Shown piece after piece: positions 7,322 to 15,635 of a DNA stretch of 50,764 bases. How positions within the stretch are numbered: the first letter of the stretch is position 1; each line of letters begins with the position of its first letter. The stretch is from positions 1 through 50,764 of the forward strand of contig JBAYTD010000004.1 in NCBI GenBank assembly GCA_041675805.1. Reading direction: 5' to 3'. This DNA is from JANNWF01 sp041675805 (lineage in GTDB: Bacteria; Pseudomonadota; Gammaproteobacteria; Xanthomonadales; Xanthomonadaceae). Below the pieces are notes generated by a model. The model had not been told where the DNA came from. It did not search any database and saw only the letters and a program-made list of their open reading frames with translations. The position numbers and the translations under genes were made by a program.

Positions 7322-10300
7322 ATGCGCGCCCTGCGCCTGATCGGCGTCGCCCTGCTGGCCGTCCTGGCCTTGCCGGCTGTGGCGCAGCGCATCCAGACCT
7401 ACACCCACACCCAGACCGGCAACAACCTGCGCCCGCTCGGCTATCCGGTGCCGACGCCGGTCAGCTCGCTGACCCCGGTGGACGGCTTCCGCGACTACGC
7501 CAGCCTGCACGCGCGGCTGCAAGCGCTGGCGATGCAATCGCCCGACATCAACGCGCATCAGGTCGGCAGCACGCACGCCGGGCGTGAGATCTGGGCCTAC
7601 GCGCTCGGCAGCGCGGCGCCGGACATCGAGGGCCGCGCGCGGCCGGCCTTCTTCATCAACGCCACCACCCACGCCCGCGAATGGGTGGCCCCGGAAGTGG
7701 CCGTCGGCCTGGTCGAACGGATGGCGGCCGACGCCAATGATGGCGGCCTGGTGCGTTACCTGCTCGACAACACCCGCCTCGTCATCATCCCGGTGCAGAA
7801 CGTCGACGGTTTCCTGCAAACCCAGCGCCACCCGACCCGCGTGGTGACCGGGCAGGATCCGACCGCGCCGCAGGACTGGCCGCGCGATGGCCGCATGCGG
7901 CGCAAGAACATGCCCGGCGTCGACGAAGTGCTGGAAACCTTCGTCGACCATCTCGGCGGCGTCGACCTCAATCGCAACCATCCGCCGTTCTGGGGCTCGG
8001 CCAGCCACGGCAGCGAATACACGACGCCGGCCAACCTGCTCTATCGCGGCCCGGCGGTGCATTCCGAGCCGGAGGTGCAGGCGCTGCTGGCGGCCGCCGA
8101 ACTGGCCCCGGTCAGCCGGCTGCGGCTGGGCATCGACGTGCATTCCTTCAGCCGCGTGTTCTATTCCTCCAACACCGGCCGCGAACGCCTCAATCAGATC
8201 CAGAACCGCCTGCTGTCGGTGCTGACCCGCCACCAGGCCGCCGTGCCGACGCCGGACGGCACGCCCAATCGTCGGCAGTATCCCAACATCCAGGACCCGC
8301 CCAATCGCGGCCTTGGCATGGCGGCGGAATACTTCGCCTACACCTGGCTGGTCCCGGCGTGGACGCTGGAACTGGAACCCGGCTCGCTGGGCGGGCGCGA
8401 ATACGGCGGCACAGCGGACAGCCACGGCGGCTTCGTCCTGCCGGCCAGCGAAATCCGCCGCGTGCGCGAAACCTGGGCCGCCTCGCACCTGCTGGCGTTC
8501 TACTTCATGGCCGGTCCGCCGCATCTGGTCCGCGTCGACTTCCATGACGAGGACGGCGCGCCGCTCGGCAGCCAGCGCTGGCAATACGATCCGCAGACCC
8601 GGCTGCGTCGCCTCGAAGGCGGCGGCATCGCCCTGCCGCCGGGACAACGGGTGCGCGCCAGCCTGGTGTTCAGCAAGCCGATGCGTCATGTCGTCGGCGA
8701 CAGCGTGCATCCCGCGCCCGGCATCGCCATCGCCATGATGCCGCGCGTGGCGCTGCGTCGCGACGGCCAGGAGCAGGTGCTGGACAGCAGTCCCGGCGAC
8801 TGGCTGCTGCGCCAGCGCCACTGGCGTAGCGATACCTTCAGCTTCGAGTTCAGCACGCCGGCGGAGGAGGGCGATTACAGCCTGGCGGTCGGCACCACCG
8901 ACATGGTCGGCCTGGCGTTGGACGGCGATCCGGCGACGCCGGTCGATTGGGCGCTGGGTGCCTGGACCGGCTGGGAGAACGCCGACGGCGTGGAAGGCGA
9001 CACCGGCGGCATCGACGCCCTCGTCGGCCTGCGCGTCGCCACGCTGGCGGCGCAGCGCCCGCGCATCGTCGCCGCACCGCCCGATCTGCTCGGCGAAGGC
9101 GATGCCGGCACGGTCCGGCTGTCGCTGGATGAGCCGGCCGCGCAGCGCCTGCGCGTGCTGGCAGCGCTGCCGGGTCAGACGCAGGGCCAGGCGACTTCCG
9201 TGGAATGGGCGCAGGGCGAAGAGGGCGAGCGTGTGCTGAGCATCCGCGCGCCCGACAACGTCATCGTCGACGGCGACCGCGCCTGGTCGCAGGAACTGCG
9301 CCTGCTGCGCGGCGCGGCCGGGGAGTCGGAACTGCTTGAGCGGCTCGAATTCACCGTGCTCGACAACGACCGTCCCGATGCCGTGGTGGTGCGCGCCGCT
9401 GCCGATCTGCCCGCCGCGCTGGCCCTGCTGGAATCGGCCAGCGGCGCAACGCGGCAACTGGTCCTGGATCGCGGCGATTACGTCGCCGCCGATGATGACG
9501 CGGAGGGCTGTCGCGCGTTCGCCTTCCGCGCCCCGCTGCGTGTACACGGCAACCGCGCCCGCCTGCGTCCCGGCGAGCAGCCCTGCGCCGTTGCCAACGT
9601 CTCCGGCGACGGCGTGGTGGAGCTTCTGGACCTGCATCTGGACGCCCGTCGCGGCGATGGCGGGCGCAGCCGGGGCCTGCTCGGAAGTGCCGCCGACCTG
9701 CGCATCGAACGCAGCGTCATCGCCCATGCCAGCGGTGCCGTGCTGCATCACGCCGGAGCGCTGACCCTGCGCCGCGTCGCCCTGCTCGATGGCGAGCACG
9801 ACAGCGCTTCGGGCGAGCCGGGCCTGATCGCGGTCGACGGACGACTGCTGATCGAGGCGAGCAGCGCCATCGACCATCGCGCCAGCCCCGACGGCATGCA
9901 ATTCGGTCGCCTGTTCGACCTGCGCGGCGCGACCGAGTCGCGCTTCCAGTCGGTCACCATCGCCCGCGATCTGATGAGCAGCAAGATCATCGGCCCGGCG
10001 AGCATTGCTTCGAGCTGGTCGATACCGTGGTGGCCCGCGCCGGCGGCGAAGGCGTCGCCGCTGCCGCCGATCTGCCGCGATGTGCGCAGCCTCGGCTTCA
10101 ACGTTTTCTTCCAGCCCTGTTTCGCCTGGCATGCCGACGACGTGATCGAGCAGGCGGCGTATGAATCGGCGCTGCAGGGCGTCGATCATTCGCAGCTCTG
10201 GCCGCTCGGTCCGGCCATCGATCTCGGCGGCGATTGCGGCATGGTCGACCAACGCGGCGCGCCGCGGCCGCAGTCGCTGGATCCGCAACAGCCCGCGCGC

Positions 10301-11071
10301 TGCGACGCCGGAGCCATCGAACGCGGCATCAATCCCTATCGCGGCATCTGGCAGCCCGAGCGGCCCGGTCACGGCGTCGACATCCAGACCAGCGGCAACG
10401 TCCTGCTGCTGGCCTGGTACACCTATGACGAGGCCGGCGAGCCCACCGCCTACCAGGCCGCCGCGCCGCTGACCGGCCCGCGCTGGCGTGCCGAACTGCT
10501 GCAAAGCAGCCGCGATCCCGACAGCGGCGAGATCCGCGCGCCGCGCCGCGTCGGCGAGGTCGGCCTGGATTTCGACGACGACGCCCATGCCCGGCTGAGC
10601 TGGCAGTTCGACCACCGCCAGGACGGCGGCAGCGAGCGCATCGAGGCCTATCTGTTCGATGCCGCCGAGCCGCGCGTCGAAGTGACCGGGCTGTGGTTCC
10701 CGCCGCAGGAATCCGGCTACGGTGCCACCATCAGCCGGCGCGGCGAACTGACCGCCGTCGGGCTGTATTACTACGACGCCTCCGGCGCGCTGCGCTGGAT
10801 GCTCGGCGTCGGCAGCGCCGCCGACGTCGACCTGATCGAGATGCGCAGCCACGTCGGTTTCTGTCCGGACTGCGATGCGCAGGCGATGCCGGTCAGCTCG
10901 CAGCCGGCTGGCGAACTGCTGTTCCACTTCCTGACTCCGCGCGCGGCGCGGCTGGACATGGAATTGCGTTATCCCGGCGCGGCCGGCGGTGTCTGGACCC
11001 GTCAGCGCGCGCATTTCGTCCCGCTGGGCGATGTCGTCGACAACCGCGACGCGGCGGCTGCCATGCCCTGA
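7322..11071 (+). CDS. Secreted M14 zinc carboxypeptidase with long C-terminal region
   Basis: A 1249-residue exported protein. Residues 1-21 form a signal peptide cleaved after AVA. Residues from about 55 to 500 form an M14 metallocarboxypeptidase domain: zinc ligands His117 and Glu120 (THAREW) and His274 (DVHSFS), substrate-carboxylate residues Asn217/Arg218 (VDLNRN) and catalytic Glu350 (TLELEP). The remaining 750 residues are not a standard peptidase. About 500-720 looks beta-sandwich-like, about 720-1010 resembles a right-handed beta-helix with a short repeated pattern, and about 1010-1249 carries a segment starting RGIWQPERPGHGVDIQ. The ATG at 7322 was chosen over upstream in-frame codons because it starts the signal peptide. 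It forms a two-gene unit with the HEAT-like lipoprotein. It is much longer than typical M14 enzymes (about 300-450 residues). Confidence 0.85.
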   Translation: MRALRLIGVALLAVLALPAVAQRIQTYTHTQTGNNLRPLGYPVPTPVSSLTPVDGFRDYASLHARLQALAMQSPDINAHQVGSTHAGREIWAYALGSAAPDIEGRARPAFFINATTHAREWVAPEVAVGLVERMAADANDGGLVRYLLDNTRLVIIPVQNVDGFLQTQRHPTRVVTGQDPTAPQDWPRDGRMRRKNMPGVDEVLETFVDHLGGVDLNRNHPPFWGSASHGSEYTTPANLLYRGPAVHSEPEVQALLAAAELAPVSRLRLGIDVHSFSRVFYSSNTGRERLNQIQNRLLSVLTRHQAAVPTPDGTPNRRQYPNIQDPPNRGLGMAAEYFAYTWLVPAWTLELEPGSLGGREYGGTADSHGGFVLPASEIRRVRETWAASHLLAFYFMAGPPHLVRVDFHDEDGAPLGSQRWQYDPQTRLRRLEGGGIALPPGQRVRASLVFSKPMRHVVGDSVHPAPGIAIAMMPRVALRRDGQEQVLDSSPGDWLLRQRHWRSDTFSFEFSTPAEEGDYSLAVGTTDMVGLALDGDPATPVDWALGAWTGWENADGVEGDTGGIDALVGLRVATLAAQRPRIVAAPPDLLGEGDAGTVRLSLDEPAAQRLRVLAALPGQTQGQATSVEWAQGEEGERVLSIRAPDNVIVDGDRAWSQELRLLRGAAGESELLERLEFTVLDNDRPDAVVVRAAADLPAALALLESASGATRQLVLDRGDYVAADDDAEGCRAFAFRAPLRVHGNRARLRPGEQPCAVANVSGDGVVELLDLHLDARRGDGGRSRGLLGSAADLRIERSVIAHASGAVLHHAGALTLRRVALLDGEHDSASGEPGLIAVDGRLLIEASSAIDHRASPDGMQFGRLFDLRGATESRFQSVTIARDLMSSKIIGPASIASSWSIPWWPAPAAKASPLPPICRDVRSLGFNVFFQPCFAWHADDVIEQAAYESALQGVDHSQLWPLGPAIDLGGDCGMVDQRGAPRPQSLDPQQPARCDAGAIERGINPYRGIWQPERPGHGVDIQTSGNVLLLAWYTYDEAGEPTAYQAAAPLTGPRWRAELLQSSRDPDSGEIRAPRRVGEVGLDFDDDAHARLSWQFDHRQDGGSERIEAYLFDAAEPRVEVTGLWFPPQESGYGATISRRGELTAVGLYYYDASGALRWMLGVGSAADVDLIEMRSHVGFCPDCDAQAMPVSSQPAGELLFHFLTPRAARLDMELRYPGAAGGVWTRQRAHFVPLGDVVDNRDAAAAMP

Positions 11072-11086
11072 TGCCGTCGATAACGA

Positions 11087-11113
11087 CGAAGCCCGCGACG
11101 GGCGCGGGCTTCG
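11087..11113. terminator. Bidirectional terminator hairpin between convergent genes
   Basis: CGAAGCCCGCG (11087-11097) pairs perfectly over 11 bases with 11103-11113 around a five-base loop. It lies between the stop codons of the plus-strand carboxypeptidase and the minus-strand pilH-like gene. No strong T-run is present on either side. Confidence 0.7.
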
Positions 11114-11138
11114 TGCGTTGCGGGCGGGTGCGGAAGGC

Positions 11139-11504
11139 TCAGCCGCCGAGCAGTTCCTTCACCAGCTTGATCAGCGCCGCCTCGTTGACCGGCTTGGTCA
11201 GGTAGGCCTTGGCACCCTGGCGCATGCCCCAGACCTTGTCGGTTTCCTGGTCCTTGGTGGTCACCAGCACGATGGGAATGTGCGAGGTGGTCGCTTCCTT
11301 GGAGATGGAACGGGTGGCCTGGAAGCCGTTGAGGTTGGGCATGACCACGTCCATCAGGATGAGGTCCGGAAGTTCGCGCTTGGCCACTTCGACGCCCTGG
11401 GCGCCGTCCTCGGCGGTCAGCGTCTCGTGACCGAGCTTTTCGACGATCCGCTTCATGCCCATGAGTTGGGAAGGCGAGTCATCGACAATCAGCACGCGTG
11501 CCAT
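11139..11504 (-). CDS. pilH: Single-domain response regulator, PilH type
   Basis: A 121-residue CheY-like receiver domain with no output domain. The acidic pair Asp8/Asp9 (IVDDS), the phosphoacceptor Asp52 (LILMDVVMP), the Thr82/Thr83 switch (VTTKDQET) and Lys104 (YLTKPVNE) are all present. The segment NLNGFQATR and VTTKDQETDKVWGMRQGAKAYLT are characteristic of PilG/PilH of the type IV pilus chemosensory system, and the length matches PilH. The ATG at 11504 follows AGGGGA at a good distance. No pilG, pilI, pilJ or chpA is adjacent, so this is an isolated copy. It may tune twitching motility, but assignment to another single-domain CheY relative cannot be excluded. Confidence 0.8.
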   Translation of the reverse strand: MARVLIVDDSPSQLMGMKRIVEKLGHETLTAEDGAQGVEVAKRELPDLILMDVVMPNLNGFQATRSISKEATTSHIPIVLVTTKDQETDKVWGMRQGAKAYLTKPVNEAALIKLVKELLGG

Positions 11505-11553
11505 TGAAATCCCCTGTCTGAAAGGGTGGGTGGTGAGGGTGGTGGACGCCGCC

Positions 11554-11582
11554 ATGATAGCCGCTCCCGCCCCGTGGCGGAA
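11554..11582 (-). promoter_or_regulatory. Weak candidate promoter for the pilH-like gene
   Basis: On the minus strand a TATCAT -10 element occupies 11554-11559, about 50 bases before the start codon. The hexamer 17 bases upstream (TTCCGC, 11577-11582) is a poor -35 match, so the promoter may be weak or activated. Confidence 0.3.
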
Positions 11583-11592
11583 TCGATGTCGG

Positions 11593-12621
11593 TCAGTTTG
11601 CGGCGGTCGGGTCGATTTCCACCAGGGTGCGGCCGAAGGCAGCGCCGGCGAGCATGGCGGAGAAGGTCGCGGCCAGCCCGTCGAGGCCGACGCTGCGGGT
11701 GTGGATGCGCTCGATGTTGGCCGGCTTCCACGGCCCGGCCAGGCGCTGCCAGACCTGTTCGCGCAGCGGTCGCGGCGCGTTGGAGGCGGATACGCCGAGC
11801 AGGGAAACGGCGCGCAGGATGAACGGGATCACCGTGGTCGCCAGCGCGGTGCCGCCGGCCAGGCCGCAACTGACGATGTTGCCCCAGGTCTTCACGTGGC
11901 GGGTCAGCCCGGCCAGCATCTCGTCGCCCACCGTGTCGATGGCCCCGGCCCAAGTCGCGCGCTCCAGCGGACGCTGTCCCCAGTACAGTCCGTGACGGTC
12001 GATCACCTGCGTCGCGCCCAGCGCCAGCAGCTCGTCCAGGCGGTCGAACTTGCCGGTGATGGCATGCACTTCGTAGCCGGCGCGACTCAGCACGTCGATG
12101 GACAGCATGCCGACGCCGCCGGTGGCACCGGTGACCACGACCGGCCCCATCTCCGGGCGCTGGCCGTTGGCCTCCATGCGCAGCAGGGCGAGCGCGGCGG
12201 TGAAGCCGGCGGTGCCGAGAATCATCGCCTCGCGCAGCGACAGCCCGGCGGGCAGGGGAATGACCGATTTGGCCTCCAGCCGCGCGTACTCGGCATAGCC
12301 GCCGTCACGATCCTCGGTGAGCCCGCAGCCGGTACACAGCACTGCGTCGCCTTCCTTGAACGCCGGATCGGTGGAGGAAACCACGTACCCGGCCAGATCG
12401 AGGCCGCCGACCAGCGGAAAGCGCCGCACGACTCCGCCGCGCCCGGTCCCGGCCAGCGCATCCTTGTAGTTGACCGACGAGCAGGCCACCTTGACCACCA
12501 CCTCGCCCGGCGACAGATCGTCCAGCGACACCGACTCGACCCCGGCCCGATGATGGCCGTGACGCTCGGAGTGGATGCGAAAGGCGTTGAAAGTAGTCGG
12601 GATGCTCATGGGTGTTTGCAT
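11593..12621 (-). CDS. AcuI/YhdH family NADPH-dependent oxidoreductase
   Basis: A 342-residue medium-chain dehydrogenase/reductase of the YhdH/YhfP group, whose characterised member AcuI reduces acryloyl-CoA to propionyl-CoA with NADPH. The catalytic N-terminal domain contains SSVNYKDALAGTGRGGVVRR and PLVGGLDLAGYV, and the Rossmann segment VVVTGATGGVGMLSI (near residues 161-175) binds NADPH. There are no zinc-binding cysteines, as expected for quinone-oxidoreductase relatives. Two start codons are possible: the one used here (MQTP) and an ATG four codons later. Neither has a strong Shine-Dalgarno sequence. It lies 213 bases downstream of lpd on the same strand, with a heptamer repeat array between. 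The substrate is unproven. Confidence 0.85.
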   Translation of the reverse strand: MQTPMSIPTTFNAFRIHSERHGHHRAGVESVSLDDLSPGEVVVKVACSSVNYKDALAGTGRGGVVRRFPLVGGLDLAGYVVSSTDPAFKEGDAVLCTGCGLTEDRDGGYAEYARLEAKSVIPLPAGLSLREAMILGTAGFTAALALLRMEANGQRPEMGPVVVTGATGGVGMLSIDVLSRAGYEVHAITGKFDRLDELLALGATQVIDRHGLYWGQRPLERATWAGAIDTVGDEMLAGLTRHVKTWGNIVSCGLAGGTALATTVIPFILRAVSLLGVSASNAPRPLREQVWQRLAGPWKPANIERIHTRSVGLDGLAATFSAMLAGAAFGRTLVEIDPTAAN

Positions 12622-12777
12622 GGTCGGCTCAGGCGAGTGGGCAGGATGCCGGAGCGGGGCCGCTCAGGGTTCGATACCTCACCACGAACGGCGGCCTGCG
12701 AATCAATCCGTGGCAGTGCCTTTCGGTGTGTTCCCAAGTCTTTCCGCTCTCACCGCTTCTGGCTCCACGCTCTTCCA

Positions 12778-12826
12778 ATTCCCGATTCCCGATTCCCGAT
12801 TCCCGATTCCCGATTCCCGATTCCCG
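12778..12826. repeat. Seven tandem ATTCCCG heptamers
   Basis: Seven perfect copies of ATTCCCG run without interruption, ending eight bases before the lpd stop codon at 12835. The same unit occurs in arrays at 14281-14371 on the other side of lpd. Similar heptamer arrays are, from memory, frequent between genes in Xanthomonadales. Confidence 0.95.
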
Positions 12827-12834
12827 GCTCTCAA

Positions 12835-14265
12835 TCAATTCGCTTTGTGGATGGCGCGCTTGTCCACCGCCATGGCGGCGTCGTGGATGGCTTCGGACAG
12901 GGTGGGGTGGGCGTGGCAGATGCGGGCGAGGTCTTCGGCGGAGCCCTTGAACTCCATCGTCAGCACGCCCTCGTGGACCAGTTCGGAGACACCGACGCCG
13001 ACCAGATGCATGCCCAGCACGCGGTCGGTTTCGGCGTGCGCCAGCACCTTGACGAAACCGGCCGGCTCGCCCATCGCCACGGCGCGACCGACGGCGGCGA
13101 AGGGGAAGCTGCCGGCCTTGTACGGCACGCCATCGGCCTTGAGCTGCTGCTCGGTCTTGCCGACCCAGGCGATTTCCGGCTCGGTGTAGATCACCCACGG
13201 AATGGTGTCGAAATTGACGTGGCCGGGCAGGCCGGCGATCAGTTCGGCCACCGCGATGCCTTCCTCGAAGCCCTTGTGCGCCAGCATCGGCCCGCGCACG
13301 CAGTCGCCAACCGCCCAGACGCCGTCGACGCCGGTGTGGCAGTGCGCGTCGACCTCGATCATGCCGCGCTGGTCCAGCCGCACGCCGGTTCCCTCGGCCA
13401 GCAGACCCTTGGTCGCGGCGCGACGGCCGACCGCCACCAACAGCTTGTCGACCACCAGGCTCTGCTCGCCCTTGGCGTCGCTGTAGCCGAGATGGACTTC
13501 GCCGTCACGGACCTCGGCGCTGGACACCTTGGCACCCAGGCGGATGTCGAGGCCCTGCTTCCTGAACTCGCGGGCGGCAACCCGAGCGACCTCGGCGTCG
13601 GCGGCGGCGAGGAAGTCCGGCAGCGCTTCGAGGATGGTGACCTCGGCGCCGAGGCGCTTCCACACACTGCCCAGTTCCAGGCCGATCACGCCGGCACCGA
13701 TCACGCCCAAGCGCTTGGGTGTTTCGCTGAAATCCAGCGCGCCGGCGTTGTCGACGATGTGCTCGCCGTCAAACTTGGCGAACGGCAGTTCGATGGAATC
13801 CGATCCGGCAGCCAGGATCACGTTGGCGGCGGCCAGGGTCAGCTCGCTGCCGTCGTGCTGGGTCACCTTGACCTGCTTGCCCGGCTGCAACTGCGCGAAG
13901 CCGTAGTACGCGGTGATCTTGTTGGCCTTGAACAACTGCGCGATGCCGCCGGTGAACTGGGTGACGATCTTGTCCTTGCGGCCGATCATCGCCGCAACGT
14001 CGATCTTCGCCTCCGCCACCGAGATGCCGTGCTCGCCGAACAGATGGTTGAGGTTCCAGTACTGGCGCGAAGAATCCAGCAGCGCCTTGGACGGAATGCA
14101 GCCCACCCGCAGACAGGTGCCGCCCAGCGCCGGCTTGCCGTTCTTGCCCAGCGCCGCGTCGATGCAGGCCACCTTCATGCCCAACTGCGCCGCCCGGATC
14201 GCCGCGTGATAACCCGCCGGCCCGGCACCGATGACGACGACATCGAATTGGAGTTGATCGCTCAT
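12835..14265 (-). CDS. lpd: Dihydrolipoyl dehydrogenase (E3)
   Basis: A 476-residue FAD flavoprotein that reoxidises the dihydrolipoyl groups of E2 and reduces NAD+. The FAD-binding segment is VVVIGAGPAGYHAAIRAAQLG near the N-terminus. The redox-active disulfide is Cys51-Cys56 (GGTCLRVGC). The NAD-binding segment is LGVIGAGVIGLELGSVWKRLG near the middle. The active-site His453-Glu458 pair lies in HAHPTLSEA. Length is typical. It is the third gene of sucA-sucB-lpd and should serve 2-oxoglutarate dehydrogenase; it may also serve the branched-chain E1 at 3-5 kb. An inverted pair of heptamer arrays separates it from sucB, which could affect its relative expression. Confidence 0.96.
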   Translation of the reverse strand: MSDQLQFDVVVIGAGPAGYHAAIRAAQLGMKVACIDAALGKNGKPALGGTCLRVGCIPSKALLDSSRQYWNLNHLFGEHGISVAEAKIDVAAMIGRKDKIVTQFTGGIAQLFKANKITAYYGFAQLQPGKQVKVTQHDGSELTLAAANVILAAGSDSIELPFAKFDGEHIVDNAGALDFSETPKRLGVIGAGVIGLELGSVWKRLGAEVTILEALPDFLAAADAEVARVAAREFRKQGLDIRLGAKVSSAEVRDGEVHLGYSDAKGEQSLVVDKLLVAVGRRAATKGLLAEGTGVRLDQRGMIEVDAHCHTGVDGVWAVGDCVRGPMLAHKGFEEGIAVAELIAGLPGHVNFDTIPWVIYTEPEIAWVGKTEQQLKADGVPYKAGSFPFAAVGRAVAMGEPAGFVKVLAHAETDRVLGMHLVGVGVSELVHEGVLTMEFKGSAEDLARICHAHPTLSEAIHDAAMAVDKRAIHKAN

Positions 14266-14280
14266 TTCATGTGCTCACTT

Positions 14281-14371
14281 CGGGAATGGGGAATCGGGAA
14301 TCGGGAATGGTGAAGAGCGGGTGTGGCACGGATCGCCGTGACGATTCCCCATTCCCGATTCCCCATTCCCG
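14281..14371. repeat. Inverted pair of heptamer arrays between sucB and lpd
   Basis: Four heptamers of the form (C/G)GGGAAT at 14281-14308 face four of the complementary form ATTCCC(C/G) at 14344-14371. By hand alignment the 28-base arms match at 27 positions, around a 35-base centre. The centre contains a smaller hairpin, CACGG (14327-14331) with CCGTG (14336-14340). The whole unit fills most of the 117-base gap inside the operon and could form a strong RNA hairpin. Confidence 0.9.
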
Positions 14372-14382
14372 GCTTTTCAGAC

Positions 14383-15585
14383 TCAAAGTCCAAAAAGCAT
14401 CCGTCCCGGGTTTTCCAGTTGGTTCTTGATGTCGACCAGGAACAGCACGGCGTCCTTGCCGTCGATGATGCGGTGGTCGTAGGACAGGGCGATGTACATC
14501 ATCGGGGCGGCGACCACCTGGCCGTTCTCGACGATGGCGCGGTCCTTGATGGTGTGCATGCCGAGGATGGCGCTTTGCGGCGGGTTGACGATCGGGGTGG
14601 AGAACAGTGAGCCGAAGGTGCCGCCATTGGTGATGGTGAAGGTGCCGCCCTGCAAATCTTCCAGCGACAGCTTGCCCTCGCGTGCCTTGCCGGCGTAGTC
14701 GCCGATGGCTTTCTCGATGCCGGCGAAGTCCAGCGTTTCGGCGTTGCGCAGCACCGGTGTGACCAGGCCCTTTTCCGTTGACACGGCGATGGAGATGTCG
14801 GAATAGCCGTGGTAGATGATGTCGGTGCCGTCGACCGAGGCGTTGACCACCGGATGGCGCTGCAGCGCGTTGGCGGCCGCCTTGACGAAGAAGCTCATGA
14901 AGCCCAGGCGCACGCCGTGGCGCTTCTCGAAGGCTTCGCCGTGCTGCTTGCGCAGGGCCACCACCTCGCGCAGGTTGACCTCGTTGGAGGAGGTCAGCAT
15001 GGCGGTGGAGTTCTTCGACTCCATCAGGCGCTCGGCGATGCGCTGGCGGATGCGGGTCATCGGCACGCGCTGTTCGGAGCGCGGCCCGATGGCGGCGGCC
15101 GGTGCCTCGGCGGCGGGTGCGCTGGCCGGTTTGGCTTCACGGCCGCTGCGCATGTGCTGGATCAGATCTTCCTTGGTGACCCGGCCGCCACGACCGCTGG
15201 CTTCCACGGCGGCCGGATCGATGTTGTTTTCCACCGCGACGCGGCGCGCGCCGGGCGGCAGTTCCTCGACGCCGCCGGCTTCGGCCTTGGGTGCTTGCGC
15301 CGGTGTCGGCGCGGCCGCTGCATCGTCGGCTGTCGTCGCCGCGACTGCGCCGGCCTCGATGATGGCGATCACCTGCTGGCTGGTCACCGTGGCACCGCTC
15401 TCGAACTTGATTTCACGCAGCACGCCATCCACCGGCGAGGGCACTTCGAGGACGACCTTGTCGGTTTCCAGGTCGAGCAGGTTCTCGTCACGCTGGACGG
15501 CTTCGCCGACTTTCTTGTGCCAACCGGCGACGACTGCATCGGCAACGGATTCCGGCAGGACGGGGACTTTGACTTCTATGCTCAT
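14383..15585 (-). CDS. sucB: Dihydrolipoyllysine-residue succinyltransferase (E2)
   Basis: A 400-residue core subunit of the 2-oxoglutarate dehydrogenase complex. It transfers succinyl groups from its lipoyl arm to CoA. Residues 1 to about 77 form a lipoyl domain with the modified Lys43 in LETDKVVLEV. An alanine/proline-rich linker follows. The peripheral subunit-binding domain spans roughly 115-150 (PPGARRVAVENNIDPAAV, GRGGRVTKEDL). The catalytic domain runs to the C-terminus, with His371 and Asp375 in DHRIIDG. The ATG at 15585 (MSIEVKVPVLPES) is the natural start; open frame upstream overlaps sucA in another frame. It lies 50 bases after sucA and 117 before lpd, in the usual operon order. 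Confidence 0.96.
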   Translation of the reverse strand: MSIEVKVPVLPESVADAVVAGWHKKVGEAVQRDENLLDLETDKVVLEVPSPVDGVLREIKFESGATVTSQQVIAIIEAGAVAATTADDAAAAPTPAQAPKAEAGGVEELPPGARRVAVENNIDPAAVEASGRGGRVTKEDLIQHMRSGREAKPASAPAAEAPAAAIGPRSEQRVPMTRIRQRIAERLMESKNSTAMLTSSNEVNLREVVALRKQHGEAFEKRHGVRLGFMSFFVKAAANALQRHPVVNASVDGTDIIYHGYSDISIAVSTEKGLVTPVLRNAETLDFAGIEKAIGDYAGKAREGKLSLEDLQGGTFTITNGGTFGSLFSTPIVNPPQSAILGMHTIKDRAIVENGQVVAAPMMYIALSYDHRIIDGKDAVLFLVDIKNQLENPGRMLFGL

Positions 15586-15635
15586 GCGAAAGGCTCGAGT
15601 GACGGATTCAGGATGGGAAGTATGCGCTGGCGGGG

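Noticed and set aside
6590..11014. A 1474-codon open frame antisense to the M14 carboxypeptidase
   Set aside because: Its translation is low-complexity and Arg/Gln/Gly-rich with no domain, and it is explained by the GC-rich third-codon positions of the plus-strand gene, which has a signal peptide and an intact active site.
11455..14313. A 952-codon plus-strand open frame over pilH, the oxidoreductase and lpd
   Set aside because: It is antisense to three genes with complete motifs and passes through the heptamer repeats as a peptide repeat (PDSRF); it is a shadow.
12778..14371. CRISPR array
   Set aside because: The repeat unit is seven bases, tandem and without spacers; there are no cas genes.
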